From the NCBI GenBank assembly GCA_945873675.1, contig CAMCEP010000010.1, positions 1 through 23,633 on the forward strand: a stretch of 23,633 bases of DNA. Direction: 5' to 3'. Source of the stretch: Asaia bogorensis (lineage in GTDB: Bacteria; Pseudomonadota; Alphaproteobacteria; Acetobacterales; Acetobacteraceae). Below are positions 1 through 7,845 of the stretch, in pieces. The notes beneath the pieces are model-generated. The model was given only the letters and a program-made list of their open reading frames with translations. It made no database searches and was not told where the DNA came from. Positions within the stretch are counted from its first letter, which is position 1. The number at the start of each line of letters is the position of its first letter. The position numbers were made by a program, and so were the translations under genes.

Positions 1-1
1 T

Positions 2-751
2 CTGCCGGCGCTTGGCGAAACCGAGCCGCTGATGGAAGACCCTTCCGGCATCATTGGTGTTACGCCAACCCCCGTTGGCGGCCAAACCTTGAGCCTAAGC
101 TTGGGGTATACGCGCGCACGGGAAGGCGCCAATCGCAATCTTTACAGTGGCGCGCTTGAAGCCGAAGCGGGGCTGGTGCGCGGGCTTGATCTGCGTGTCA
201 CCCAATCGCTGGATTATGGCGACGCGGCACCTTACCCCGCGGATGATACGAAGCGGCTTTGGGGCGGGCTTTCTCAGCTTGGGCTCCGCTGGCAGTTCAT
301 GGAGGAAGATGGCTGGCGCCCGGCAATCGGTGTTTTAGGCGCGCTGCGGACCGCCTACGGCGAAACCAGCGGGCCATCGCAAAGCGGACAGATTGTCGGT
401 CTGCTCAGCAAAACCATCATCGAAGGCCCGCGGCCGCTCGCGTTTTCCTTCAATGCCGGCTGGTCGGAATTATTCAATGCGGCGCCAGGTGAAAGGGCCG
501 GGCGTTACGAATTTGCCGCCGGACTCACGCAAAGCATCGGCAAGGATACCTCGCTTGGTTTCAGCTATTTGCTGCAACAACAGGATCATGGTGAGCAGGA
601 CCAGAATGTCATCGCCGCCGGGCTTTGGCATCGGCTTGGGAATGCGGGGCCAATCATGGCCGCCGGCGCCGGGGTTGGGATCGGCGATAATTCGCCAAGC
701 TTTCTGGTATTCGCCTCGCTCAAATGGTTGTTCGGCGCGGCGGTGCCGTAA
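2..751 (+). CDS. Outer-membrane beta-barrel-like protein, C-terminal part (truncated by window edge)
   Basis: The reading frame is open from the first bases of the window; the first in-frame ATG is at 32, but ten sense codons precede it, so the gene very probably starts outside the window. The visible 249 residues alternate polar and hydrophobic/aromatic residues in short stretches separated by Gly/Asp/Asn-rich turns (for example LSLSLGYTRA, LDLRVTQSLDY, LGLRWQF, LAFSFNAGWS, TSLGFSYLLQQ), the pattern of antiparallel outer-membrane strands. There is no transmembrane helix, and any signal peptide would lie outside. The last predicted strand (FLVFASLKWLF) ends a few residues before the stop. Transport or structural function cannot be decided. 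It converges on the serine hydrolase gene with only 12 bases between stops. Confidence 0.6.
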   Translation: MPALGETEPLMEDPSGIIGVTPTPVGGQTLSLSLGYTRAREGANRNLYSGALEAEAGLVRGLDLRVTQSLDYGDAAPYPADDTKRLWGGLSQLGLRWQFMEEDGWRPAIGVLGALRTAYGETSGPSQSGQIVGLLSKTIIEGPRPLAFSFNAGWSELFNAAPGERAGRYEFAAGLTQSIGKDTSLGFSYLLQQQDHGEQDQNVIAAGLWHRLGNAGPIMAAGAGVGIGDNSPSFLVFASLKWLFGAAVP

Positions 752-763
752 TGGCGTTGCCTG

Positions 764-2002
764 CTATGCTTCAATCGCCTGATAGGTCAGCATATTGATC
801 AGGCGCCGATAGCGCTGGCGCAATTCGCCCGGCGCATGGGCCATGAAGACAACACTCAGGCGTTCCGCCGGATCGGCCCAGAAATACGTGCCCCAAACGC
901 CGGACCAGCCAAAGGCACCTGGCGCGCCCATCAAGCCAGAACCACCACGCGCCAGCCGCACCGCAACCGTCAGGCCAAAGCCATAACCTTCCAAAGCGGG
1001 GTCCATGCCGGCCACGCGATTTTCGATGCCCTGCAAATGATCGGAAGCCATCCAGCCGACCGTTTGCGGCGCCAGTACACGCACACCATTCAGCGTGCCC
1101 CCAGCGCGCAGCATTTCAGCAAAGCGCAGATAATCGCTGGCAGTGGAAACCAAGCCAGCGCCGCCGGTTTCCATTTTCGGCGCGCGCATCGGCGCTTCCA
1201 CGGATTGCGCAGCGCCAGTCATGGGATCCTTGGCAAAGGGCCGCGCAAAACGCGCCAATTTTTCCGCCGGCAGCACATAGCCGGTTTCTTCCATGCCGAG
1301 CGGCGCAAAAACACGTTCCCGCATCAGCGCGCCAAGCGAGGCACCGCCCGCGCGTTCGGCAACCCCACCCAGCACATCGGTGGAAAGCCCATATTCCCAG
1401 ACCGTGCCGGGATGATGACGCAGCGGCAGGCCAGCGAGGGTCTGCGCGAAGCCTTCCGTATCCATATTCTCGGCGACCCAAAAGGAACCAGGGGGTGCCA
1501 CGGCATGCACGGCGGTACCATCGCGCCCGCCATAGACCAGGCCCGTTGTGTGGCGCATGGCATCCTGCACCGTCATGGGGCGTCTTGCCGCTTCAGTTTC
1601 AATCGGGCCTTTGCCTGAAAGCATCGCGGGTGTTGGCTTGGCCACCTGCATATGCATCAAAGGCGGCAACCAGGCGCCGACCGGGTCCGTCACCAACAGC
1701 CGGCCTTCCTCGATCAGCGAAAGTGCGACCACGCCCGTGACGGGCTTGGTCATGGAAGCGATGGAGAAAATCGTATCCGCCTGCATCGGCGCGCGGCTTT
1801 CCGGATCGCGGTGGCCAATTGCTTCCAGATGCACAAGCTTGCCATCGCGTGCGATGGCCACAACACACCCCGGCAGCCTTCCGGCGGCCATTTCACGTTC
1901 CATCGCCGGGCGAATACGCGCGAGCCTTGTGGCGGACATGCCAACCAATTCTGGCCGTGTCACCGGCAGGGGCGGCGTATCGGTTTCAATTATTGGGCTC
2001 AT
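764..2002 (-). CDS. Serine hydrolase, class C beta-lactamase / EstB-like family
   Basis: A 412-residue protein of the beta-lactamase-related serine hydrolase family (Pfam Beta-lactamase), whose members include esterases, D-aminopeptidases and class C beta-lactamases. The S-x-x-K nucleophile motif is SMTK at residues 83-86 (Ser83, Lys86), inside the typical FSIASMTKPVTG context. The second catalytic tyrosine is probably Tyr204 (WEYGLSTDVLG). Near the C terminus WSGVWGTYFW replaces the K-T-G box of true beta-lactamases, as in EstB-type esterases, so an ester, lactone or amide substrate is more likely than antibiotic resistance. No signal peptide is evident, so it is probably cytoplasmic. The ATG overlaps the stop of the preceding hydrolase gene (ATGA), making it the last gene of a five-gene operon. 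The substrate is unknown. Confidence 0.85.
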   Translation of the reverse strand: MSPIIETDTPPLPVTRPELVGMSATRLARIRPAMEREMAAGRLPGCVVAIARDGKLVHLEAIGHRDPESRAPMQADTIFSIASMTKPVTGVVALSLIEEGRLLVTDPVGAWLPPLMHMQVAKPTPAMLSGKGPIETEAARRPMTVQDAMRHTTGLVYGGRDGTAVHAVAPPGSFWVAENMDTEGFAQTLAGLPLRHHPGTVWEYGLSTDVLGGVAERAGGASLGALMRERVFAPLGMEETGYVLPAEKLARFARPFAKDPMTGAAQSVEAPMRAPKMETGGAGLVSTASDYLRFAEMLRAGGTLNGVRVLAPQTVGWMASDHLQGIENRVAGMDPALEGYGFGLTVAVRLARGGSGLMGAPGAFGWSGVWGTYFWADPAERLSVVFMAHAPGELRQRYRRLINMLTYQAIEA

Positions 2003-2646
2003 GGAGCGTTCTCTCCGACGAAAGGATTGCTCTGCCGTTCCGCACCAAAGCTGGACGCCGGCCCATGGCCGCAGAGGAATTGGATGTGATCGCCAAGCGG
2101 AAACAGCTTGGTGCGAATGGCATTCAGCAAAGCTGCCGTATCGCCATAGGGAAAATCCGTGCGCCCGATGGAGCCCTGAAACAGCACATCACCCACAATG
2201 GCAATGCCCATGTCTGGATTGACGAAGACCACATGGCCAGGTGTGTGGCCCGGGCAATGCAGCACAGCAAAGGCGATGCCGGCGATCTCCACCTGTTCGC
2301 CTTCTTCAAGCCAGCGATTGGGCGTGACGGCGCGGCATTGCAGCCCGTATTTAGCGCCCTGTTCCACCAGACCTTCAAGCAGAAAGGCATCGGCGCGATG
2401 CGGCCCTTCAACGGGGATATTGCCCAGCGCTTCAGCCAATTCCGCCGCGCCGCCGGCATGATCCATATGGCCATGCGTGAGCAGAATACGGTCAATGGTG
2501 ATGCCGGCTTCGGCGATGGCGCCTTCAATGCGCGCCACATCGCCGCCCGGGTCTATCACCACGCCGCGCTTTGTGTCCTGATCCCAGATCAGGGCGCAGT
2601 TTTGCTGAAAGGGTGTGACGGGGATGATGGCGGCGGCGAGTGTCAT
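1999..2646 (-). CDS. MBL-fold metallo-hydrolase, YcbL / glyoxalase II-like
   Basis: A 215-residue metallo-beta-lactamase-fold hydrolase. The metal-binding motif is THGHMDH at residues 57-63; further ligands are expected in CPGHTPGH and VGDVLF, with a final histidine in CGHGP. The GSIGRTDFPYGD segment is characteristic of the short YcbL-type glyoxalase II branch, which lacks the C-terminal helical domain of full GloB. A thioester such as a glutathione or CoA conjugate is plausible but not shown. The frame extends to 2718, but the added 24 residues are Arg-rich, unlike the family N terminus, and would overlap the upstream gene; the ATG at 2646 gives MTLAAAIIPVTPFQQNC, the usual start. Its stop overlaps the start of the serine hydrolase. 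Confidence 0.85.
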   Translation of the reverse strand: MTLAAAIIPVTPFQQNCALIWDQDTKRGVVIDPGGDVARIEGAIAEAGITIDRILLTHGHMDHAGGAAELAEALGNIPVEGPHRADAFLLEGLVEQGAKYGLQCRAVTPNRWLEEGEQVEIAGIAFAVLHCPGHTPGHVVFVNPDMGIAIVGDVLFQGSIGRTDFPYGDTAALLNAIRTKLFPLGDHIQFLCGHGPASSFGAERQSNPFVGENAP

Positions 2647-2695
2647 GGGCCAAGGCTGGCCTGATCCGCGCCAAAGGTAAAGCCGGCGCGGGGCC

Positions 2696-2908
2696 CTATT
2701 CCTTCGGCCTTGGCGCAAGCGTGGCGCGCGCCAACGCCAAGGCTTCGCGCAAGACCGCCATATCGCCGAGCTGATTGGCGAGAATCAGCACCAAAGCTAC
2801 GTTCAGATCAGCGCTTTCACTTTCGGTTAGGCCGCGATGCGCCTCAATAATGGCGCGATAGGCCGCATCAGGATCGGAAAAACGCGCCTTGGTATCAAGC
2901 CCCATCAT
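2696..2908 (-). CDS. DUF2783 family small protein
   Basis: A 70-residue protein that I recognise as the DUF2783 family, found mainly in alpha- and betaproteobacteria beside FAD-dependent monooxygenases; no biochemical function is established to my knowledge. The visible core is DPDAAYRAIIEAHRGLTESESADLN followed by LVLILANQLGD and a helix ending LALARATLAP, suggesting an all-helical fold without cysteines, signal peptide or membrane span. The ATG at 2908 overlaps the stop of the flavin monooxygenase gene as ATGA, so translation is probably coupled; a second ATG lies directly after the first. Tight coupling and conserved pairing suggest an accessory or stabilising subunit for that monooxygenase, which is inference. 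Confidence 0.8.
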   Translation of the reverse strand: MMGLDTKARFSDPDAAYRAIIEAHRGLTESESADLNVALVLILANQLGDMAVLREALALARATLAPRPKE

Positions 2909-4467
2909 GCCCCACCTGCCCTACCAAGTGCCGCCTTCACCGCGCCGTGATCCATGTGTTGAAACCGCGCCGCCACATGGCGATCCGGACGCATGAGATA
3001 GCCAGCACCTGGCGTGAGACCAAAACGCGCGATCAAGGCTTCGTCCGTGTCTGACACATCAATAACATTAAGCGCCTTGGCCCCAATGGCTTCAGCACCG
3101 CCCCGCCAATGCAGTAGGGCAAAACCCTGCCCCAGCCTTTCGCTGAGGTATCCATTGCCCAAGGGCGCATCCGGAATGGGCGCGCCGGGCGGCGGACCAG
3201 CAGCCCAAGGCGTTGCGTCCATTGTTGATAAGGGGCTGTCGGCATAGGTGGTTGGTGTTGAGAGTCTGCCAGAATTCACAAAGCGCTTGCCGAATTCAGT
3301 CTGCCGCGCCAGTGCCAGCGCCGCATTGCGAAAGCGCGCCTCTGCCTTGTGGCGGGGCGCGATGAAATCAGTGGCGCGCGTGGAATTCAGGATATTCTCA
3401 TCCGCCGCTTGCGACCGTTCCTGATCATAGCTTGCGATCATCCCTGCCCTGCCCTGCAGCGCGGCGGCGAGCTTCCAGCCAAGATTATCCGCATCCTGCA
3501 CGCCGGAATTGGCGCCGCGCGCACCAAAGGGAGAGACCTGATGCGCCGCGTCACCCGCGAAAATCGCCGCGCCATGGACAAAGCGTTCAAGCCGGCGGCA
3601 TTGAAAGCGATAGACGGAAATCCATTCAAGATCGAAATCACCATGGCCCAGCATGCGTTCAATGCGCGGGCGTACTACTTCGGGCCGCCTTTCGTATTCG
3701 GCATCCGCATCGCGGGAGAGTTGCAGATCAATCCGCCAAATATCGTCAGGTTGCTTGTGCAGCAGGCAGGATTGCCCCGAATGAAAGGGCGGGTCGAACC
3801 AGAACCAGCGTTCCACCGGGAAGGCAGCAGTCATGCGCACATCGGCGATCAGAAATTGATCTTCAAACTGCTCACCCATGAAATCCAGCCCAAGCAATGA
3901 GCGTGTTGGCGAACGCGCCCCATCACAGGCAATGACAAAGCGTGCATTAAGGCGATAGGCGCCATCGGGTGTTTCAATACTAAGCCGCGCGCCTTCATCG
4001 CCAGTCTCAATGTCCACGACACGATTGAGCCAGCGCAGATCAACGCCCAAGGCCTGCGCACGAACCGCCAGGAATTTTTCGGCGTAGTATTGCTGCAAAT
4101 TGATGAAGGCCGGCATTTTGTGACCAGCTTCCGCCAGCAGATCAAACTGATAGAGCAGGTCTTCGCCTTGAAATACCTTGCCGATACTCCAACGAACACC
4201 CTTTTTCAGCATGGGCGCCGCGCATCCAAGCCGATCCCAGATTTCCAGTGTGCGCTTGGCAAAGCAGATGGCGCGCGACCCCTCCCCGATCCGGTCCTGG
4301 TCATCGAGCAACACGCAATCAACCCCACGCAACTTGAGATCAATAGCGAGCGTGAGGCCCACCGGGCCGGCGCCGATAATCACCACCGGATATTCAGCAG
4401 GCTTGGCGCGCGCCTGATCCGCGTGGCGTTGATAGGCAAAACGCGCGAAGGGCTCCACAGCCGTCAT
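2905..4467 (-). CDS. FAD-dependent aromatic-type monooxygenase (PHBH fold, MhpA/PheA-like)
   Basis: A 520-residue group A flavoprotein monooxygenase. The N-terminal dinucleotide-binding motif is VVIIGAGPVGLTLA (GxGxxG at 32-37), the second FAD/NADPH contact motif is CDGARS at 181-186, and the third FAD motif is FAGDAAHQVSPFGARG around 303-318. The C-terminal region ends in the thioredoxin-like part common to this family (YLMRPDRHVAARF). These enzymes hydroxylate phenols or related aromatic and polyketide-like rings using NAD(P)H and O2 in the cytosol; the substrate cannot be read here. The frame extends upstream to 4554, but the extra 29 residues lie inside the previous gene; the ATG at 4467 overlaps its stop as ATGA and is chosen. 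It is followed by DUF2783 with another ATGA overlap. Confidence 0.9.
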   Translation of the reverse strand: MTAVEPFARFAYQRHADQARAKPAEYPVVIIGAGPVGLTLAIDLKLRGVDCVLLDDQDRIGEGSRAICFAKRTLEIWDRLGCAAPMLKKGVRWSIGKVFQGEDLLYQFDLLAEAGHKMPAFINLQQYYAEKFLAVRAQALGVDLRWLNRVVDIETGDEGARLSIETPDGAYRLNARFVIACDGARSPTRSLLGLDFMGEQFEDQFLIADVRMTAAFPVERWFWFDPPFHSGQSCLLHKQPDDIWRIDLQLSRDADAEYERRPEVVRPRIERMLGHGDFDLEWISVYRFQCRRLERFVHGAAIFAGDAAHQVSPFGARGANSGVQDADNLGWKLAAALQGRAGMIASYDQERSQAADENILNSTRATDFIAPRHKAEARFRNAALALARQTEFGKRFVNSGRLSTPTTYADSPLSTMDATPWAAGPPPGAPIPDAPLGNGYLSERLGQGFALLHWRGGAEAIGAKALNVIDVSDTDEALIARFGLTPGAGYLMRPDRHVAARFQHMDHGAVKAALGRAGGA

Positions 4468-5348
4468 GCGCCACGGTTTGAAATGGGCAGCACCAAACCA
4501 TCGTATCCAACAACCAACGGCCCGGCGTAATGGGTGCGCACCGCCTCCACCCAATGCTGTTCCGTCACGAGCGGATCGTCTGCGGGCACCAGATGATTAA
4601 GCGCCAGCAGCCCAACGCCGGCTTCTGTCGCTATGCGCCCGACATCTTCGGCCAGCGTATGGCTATCCAGCAAATGCTGCTTCAGCCGCGCGCCATTGCC
4701 GACACGCGCCACGAGCCGATCCACGCCTGGCTCATAAATCGCTTCATGCACCAGAATATCCGCGCCGCGCGCAAAGCCTGCGAGCGGCGGGAAATAGGTG
4801 GTATCGGCTGAGAAAACCACTGAACCCGCGCCATGGTCAAAACGCAGCGCGAAACACTCCGTCACCGGGGGATGTTCCACCCGAAAGGCCGAAACCTTCA
4901 CCCGCGCATCAGTGAAGACATGGCCTTCGGCATATTCCAGCACCTCAACCATGGCGGCCAGATCGGGCCGGCCTTCATCTTCGATACGGATCGCAATGTC
5001 GTAGGAAAGTGAGGCCAGAAAACCCTGCCAAACGGCGCGCGTTCCAGCCGGCCCATGCACCACCACTTTTTCCTTCAAGCCCGCAGTCCAGGCAGTATGG
5101 ATCAGAGGCCCCAGTTCCAGCACATGATCCGAATGCAGATGCGTGATGATGATACTCCGCAATTCCGGCAATGATATCCGCGCTTCAACCAGGGCACGCG
5201 TCACCCCAAGCCCGCAATCAATCACATAAGGATGGCCGCCAATCACGAGCAAATGCGCGGTTGGCGAAGGCCCGCCCTTGCGAATGGCGGGCCCGCCCTT
5301 GGTGCCGAGCAGCACCAGCCGGTCTGATGGAAAAGGCGAAGGCGTCAT
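4464..5348 (-). CDS. MBL-fold metallo-hydrolase, RNase Z / arylsulfatase-like
   Basis: A 294-residue metallo-beta-lactamase hydrolase. The metal motif THLHSDH sits at residues 69-75, followed by the RNase Z-like elements VVFSADTTYFPP (bridging Asp), ADILVHEA, SHTLAEDVG (the SHTxxxD motif of this branch) and LLALNHLVP. It lacks the flexible exosite arm expected in a tRNase Z, and its placement next to a flavin monooxygenase argues for a small-molecule substrate; relatives are often named AtsA or ribonuclease Z by automatic annotation. No signal peptide is visible. It is the first gene of the five-gene minus-strand operon. No strong Shine-Dalgarno is seen before the ATG at 5348. The exact reaction is unknown. 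Confidence 0.85.
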   Translation of the reverse strand: MTPSPFPSDRLVLLGTKGGPAIRKGGPSPTAHLLVIGGHPYVIDCGLGVTRALVEARISLPELRSIIITHLHSDHVLELGPLIHTAWTAGLKEKVVVHGPAGTRAVWQGFLASLSYDIAIRIEDEGRPDLAAMVEVLEYAEGHVFTDARVKVSAFRVEHPPVTECFALRFDHGAGSVVFSADTTYFPPLAGFARGADILVHEAIYEPGVDRLVARVGNGARLKQHLLDSHTLAEDVGRIATEAGVGLLALNHLVPADDPLVTEQHWVEAVRTHYAGPLVVGYDGLVLPISNRGA

Positions 5349-5429
5349 TTCAATGGCTTTTTGTGGAAAGGGGATAGGCTAACCGCCAATCATCCCCTGA
5401 ACAAAATTTTGCATAGAAGCGTAAATTTG

Positions 5430-5506
5430 TGGCGGACCCGAAAGGATTCGAACCTTCGACCTTTGCCTTCGGAGGGCAACGCTCTATCCAGCTGAGCTAC
5501 GGGTCC
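5430..5506 (-). tRNA. tRNA-Arg (anticodon CCG)
   Basis: On the minus strand a complete 77-nt cloverleaf can be drawn. The acceptor stem is GGACCCG pairing with CGGGTCC, followed by discriminator G and an encoded CCA. The D stem is GCTC/GAGC. The anticodon stem TTGCC/GGCAA closes the 7-nt loop CTCCGAA, giving anticodon CCG (reads CGG, Arg). The T arm is GAAGG-TTCGAAT-CCTTT with one G-U pair. It lies downstream of pheA in the same direction, and no integrase or duplicated 3' end is visible nearby. Confidence 0.97.
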
Positions 5507-5562
5507 CCGAGAACGCTTGTAGCCTGACCAACCCCTTGAGGGGAAGGGCTCTCTCGCCCCCC

Positions 5563-6420
5563 TTATTCCGCCGGGGCGGATTGCTCCAGCCGATAGGGAT
5601 GCGCCCGATAAGCCCCGAGAATTTTCATGGAGGAGGAGAAAAAGGCCAGCTCCTCAAAAGCGCGGCGGAGCCCCGGCTGTTCCGGGTGGCCATCCACATC
5701 GCACAGGAATTGCGTCGCCGCGAAGCGCCCGCCGACCATATAGCTTTCCAGCTTGGTCATATTGATCCCATTGGTGGCAAAACCGCCCAGCGCCTTATAA
5801 AGCGCCGCCGGGATGGAACGCACCTGAAACACAAAGGTCGTCACCACATTGGGCGCATCCACCGGCGCATCGGCCCTATCGCGGGACATCACATAAAAGC
5901 GCGTGGTGTTATGCGCTTCATCTTCCACATTCCGCTTCAGCACTTCCAAACCGTAGATTTCAGCGGCCAATTCGCTGGCAATGGCGGCATCTTCCACGCC
6001 GCCCCTTTCGGCGATCAGCGCCGCGGCACCTGCCGTATCGGCCTCGATCACCGGGGTCAGGTTCATGTCCTTCAACAGCCGCAGCACTTGGCCCAGCGCA
6101 ACCGGGTGGCTATGGGCGCGCTTCAGGGTGGCCAGGCTCGCGCCCTTGGGCGCCAGCAGGCAGTGCTCAACGCGCTGGAAATGCTCGCCCACCACGAAAA
6201 GCCCTGAATCAGGCAGCATGCGGTGAATATCGGGCACGCGGCCGGCCAAGGAGTTTTCGCAAGGCAGCATGGCCAAATCGCATTGCCCATCGCGCAGCGC
6301 CGCCATGGCCGCTTCGAAGGAAGGGCAAGGCAGGGTGTCAGATCCCGGATACGCAGCCCGACAGGCAAGATCAGAATAGGCGCCAAGAACGCCCTGGAAG
6401 GCGATGCGATGGGCTGACAT
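5563..6420 (-). CDS. pheA: Prephenate dehydratase
   Basis: A 285-residue monofunctional prephenate dehydratase, which converts prephenate to phenylpyruvate in phenylalanine synthesis. The catalytic domain spans about residues 4-180: IAFQGVLGAYSD at the start, PCENSLAGRV around 53-62, and the signature NTTRFYV with the catalytic Thr-Arg-Phe at 173-175. An ACT regulatory domain follows (about 193-275), with ALYKALGGFATNGINMTKLES carrying the allosteric phenylalanine-binding region, so feedback inhibition by phenylalanine is expected. No chorismate mutase domain is fused. The ATG at 6420 has a good Shine-Dalgarno (AAGGA, 7 nt upstream) and lies 11 bases after kdsB, so the two are probably co-transcribed. 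Confidence 0.95.
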   Translation of the reverse strand: MSAHRIAFQGVLGAYSDLACRAAYPGSDTLPCPSFEAAMAALRDGQCDLAMLPCENSLAGRVPDIHRMLPDSGLFVVGEHFQRVEHCLLAPKGASLATLKRAHSHPVALGQVLRLLKDMNLTPVIEADTAGAAALIAERGGVEDAAIASELAAEIYGLEVLKRNVEDEAHNTTRFYVMSRDRADAPVDAPNVVTTFVFQVRSIPAALYKALGGFATNGINMTKLESYMVGGRFAATQFLCDVDGHPEQPGLRRAFEELAFFSSSMKILGAYRAHPYRLEQSAPAE

Positions 6421-6431
6421 GATTTATTCCT

Positions 6432-7163
6432 TCAAGGGGCCAAAAGGGCGCGGGCGCGTTCAAGATCTTCGGGCGTATCCACGCCAAAGGGGCCGTGTTC
6501 CACCCGGGCGGCGCTGATTTTCATCCCCGCTTCCAGGGCGCGGAGCTGTTCCAGCTTTTCGCGCAGTTCCAAAGGGCTGGCGGGCAGCGTCACGAAGCGA
6601 TCCAAGGCAGCGCGGCGATAGGCATAAACGCCAATATGATGCCAGCGCGGCCCCTCCCCCCACGGGATGGGCAGGCGCGAAAAATACAGCGCCGGCGCCA
6701 CCATGGCATCGCCGGTGAAGGCGCAGGCGCATTTCACGAAGGAATCCGTGCGCGCTTCAACCTCATTGGCGATGGGGCAAACCAGTGTGCCGATATCCAC
6801 CGCAGGGTCTTCCAAGGGCGCCAAAACGGCGCGCAGAGTCTCTGGCTGGATGGTTGGGAAATCGCCTTGCAGGTTCACAACCACGTCGAATTCGCCCGCG
6901 GGGTCCAGCGCCTTCATGGCGCGCTGCACGCGGTCCGTGCCGGATGGCACATCATCCGCCACCACCACGGCGCGGGCGCCGGCGGCGCGGGCAGCGGCGG
7001 CGATTTCTTCCTCGGCGCACGCCACCGCCAGGGGGCCGATCCCGGCTTCCCGGGCGCGGTCCAGCACATGGGCAATCATGGGCCGGCCATGAATATCGGC
7101 CAGCGGCTTGCCGGGCAGGCGGGTCGCGGCCATGCGGGCGGGAATGACAAGAATGGGACGCAA
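6432..7163 (-). CDS. kdsB: 3-deoxy-manno-octulosonate cytidylyltransferase (CMP-Kdo synthetase)
   Basis: A 243-residue CMP-Kdo synthetase that activates Kdo with CTP for lipid A-core assembly, indicating a Gram-negative envelope with Kdo-containing LPS. The N-terminal nucleotide-binding motif is ILVIPARMAATRLPGKPL (4-21), followed by PSGTDRVQRA (73-82) and VVNLQGDFPT (95-104), where QGD contacts the nucleotide and metal; HHIGVYAYRR and GPFGVDTPEDLERAR complete the family pattern. The frame runs to an ATG at 7247, but the extra 28 residues have no family similarity. A TTG at 7163, preceded by AGGAG at 9-nt spacing, gives the expected N terminus and is chosen. It is the first gene of the kdsB-pheA pair. 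Confidence 0.93.
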   Translation of the reverse strand: MRPILVIPARMAATRLPGKPLADIHGRPMIAHVLDRAREAGIGPLAVACAEEEIAAAARAAGARAVVVADDVPSGTDRVQRAMKALDPAGEFDVVVNLQGDFPTIQPETLRAVLAPLEDPAVDIGTLVCPIANEVEARTDSFVKCACAFTGDAMVAPALYFSRLPIPWGEGPRWHHIGVYAYRRAALDRFVTLPASPLELREKLEQLRALEAGMKISAARVEHGPFGVDTPEDLERARALLAP

Positions 7164-7172
7164 GGAAAAGGG

Positions 7173-7177
7173 CTCCT
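7173..7177 (-). promoter_or_regulatory. Shine-Dalgarno for the TTG start of kdsB
   Basis: On the minus strand AGGAG stands 9 nt before a TTG codon at which the CMP-Kdo synthetase homology begins. No ATG or GTG fits the family N terminus, so this site decides the start. Confidence 0.65.
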
Positions 7178-7285
7178 GCCGCCTTGCCGGCGGGAAGGGT
7201 GATCTATATGGTCCGCCTGTCTTAAAGAAGCGCGTCCCTGGGTGCAAACCGGCGGGCAGCCTGCGGTGTGAGGAAGAGCTTGGAC

Positions 7286-7825
7286 ATGAGTAACAGTCTT
7301 GAAATGAACAAGATTTTCGCTGCTATTCTGACGGCGGGCGTGACTTTTGGGATGGCTGGCGTGATTGGCCGGCTTGTTGTGCATCCGACCCAGCTGAAGG
7401 AAAGCGCCATTCAGGCGGGTGAAGCTGTTCCCGCCCAAATGGCTGCGGCGCCCGTAGCCGCCGCCCTTGAACCTATCACCCCGCTTTTGGCCGCAGCCAA
7501 TGTGCAGAATGGCCAGCAATTGGCGCAGCGCCAATGCGCTTCCTGCCACAGCTTCAATGAAGGTGGCCGGAATGGCGTTGGCCCAAATCTGTATGGCATT
7601 CTCGGTTCCAAGCATGCCCGTGCTGATGGCTTCAATTACTCGGCTGCGATCCGCGCCATGGCCAGCAAGCCTTGGACCTATGAGGAAATGAACGCTTGGA
7701 TCGCCAATCCACGCGCCTATGCGGCTGGCAATAAAATGACCTATGCCGGCTTGGCCAGCACTTCTGGCCGCGCTGACCTGATCGCCTATCTGCGTTCGAT
7801 TTCACCGAACGCGCCCGCGCCCTGA
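7286..7825 (+). CDS. Membrane-anchored class I c-type cytochrome (CycM/c552-like)
   Basis: A 179-residue cytochrome c with an uncleaved N-terminal anchor (hydrophobic residues about 10-32), a low-complexity Ala/Pro linker (about 45-70), and a single haem domain. The haem attachment motif is CASCH at 84-88; the family segments GPNLYGILG (99-107) and GNKMTYAG follow, with Met151 the likely sixth ligand. It should carry electrons in the periplasm between the bc1 complex and the terminal oxidase, as membrane-bound CycM does in other alphaproteobacteria, where it also neighbours kdsB and pheA. The ATG at 7286 is preferred over one at 7268 because a GAGG-type ribosome site lies upstream; ATG 7304 is a less likely alternative. 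It is divergent from kdsB. Confidence 0.88.
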   Translation: MSNSLEMNKIFAAILTAGVTFGMAGVIGRLVVHPTQLKESAIQAGEAVPAQMAAAPVAAALEPITPLLAAANVQNGQQLAQRQCASCHSFNEGGRNGVGPNLYGILGSKHARADGFNYSAAIRAMASKPWTYEEMNAWIANPRAYAAGNKMTYAGLASTSGRADLIAYLRSISPNAPAP

Positions 7826-7845
7826 TCCCGCAAAACTTCATCGCG

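Noticed and set aside
836..1618. 260-codon open frame opposite the serine hydrolase gene
   Set aside because: The product is His/Arg/Gln-rich with no recognisable domain, and the opposite strand encodes a protein with clear catalytic motifs.
764..2002. Serine hydrolase as an antibiotic-resistance beta-lactamase
   Set aside because: No signal peptide and no K-T-G box; motifs and operon context fit an esterase-like hydrolase.
1819..2664. 281-codon open frame on the plus strand across two hydrolase genes
   Set aside because: It spans the junction of two real minus-strand genes and has no family features; it is a by-product of GC-rich codon use.
4464..5348. tRNA-processing RNase Z
   Set aside because: It has the metal motifs, but no exosite arm is visible and it heads a catabolic-looking operon; the name would overstate the evidence.
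5430..5506. tRNA-Arg gene as an integration site of a genomic island
   Set aside because: No integrase, no direct repeat of the tRNA 3' end and no mobile genes on either side within the window.
5532..5543. Small palindrome CCCCTTGAGGGG between pheA and tRNA-Arg as a terminator
   Set aside because: Only a 4-bp stem without a following T-run; too weak to call.
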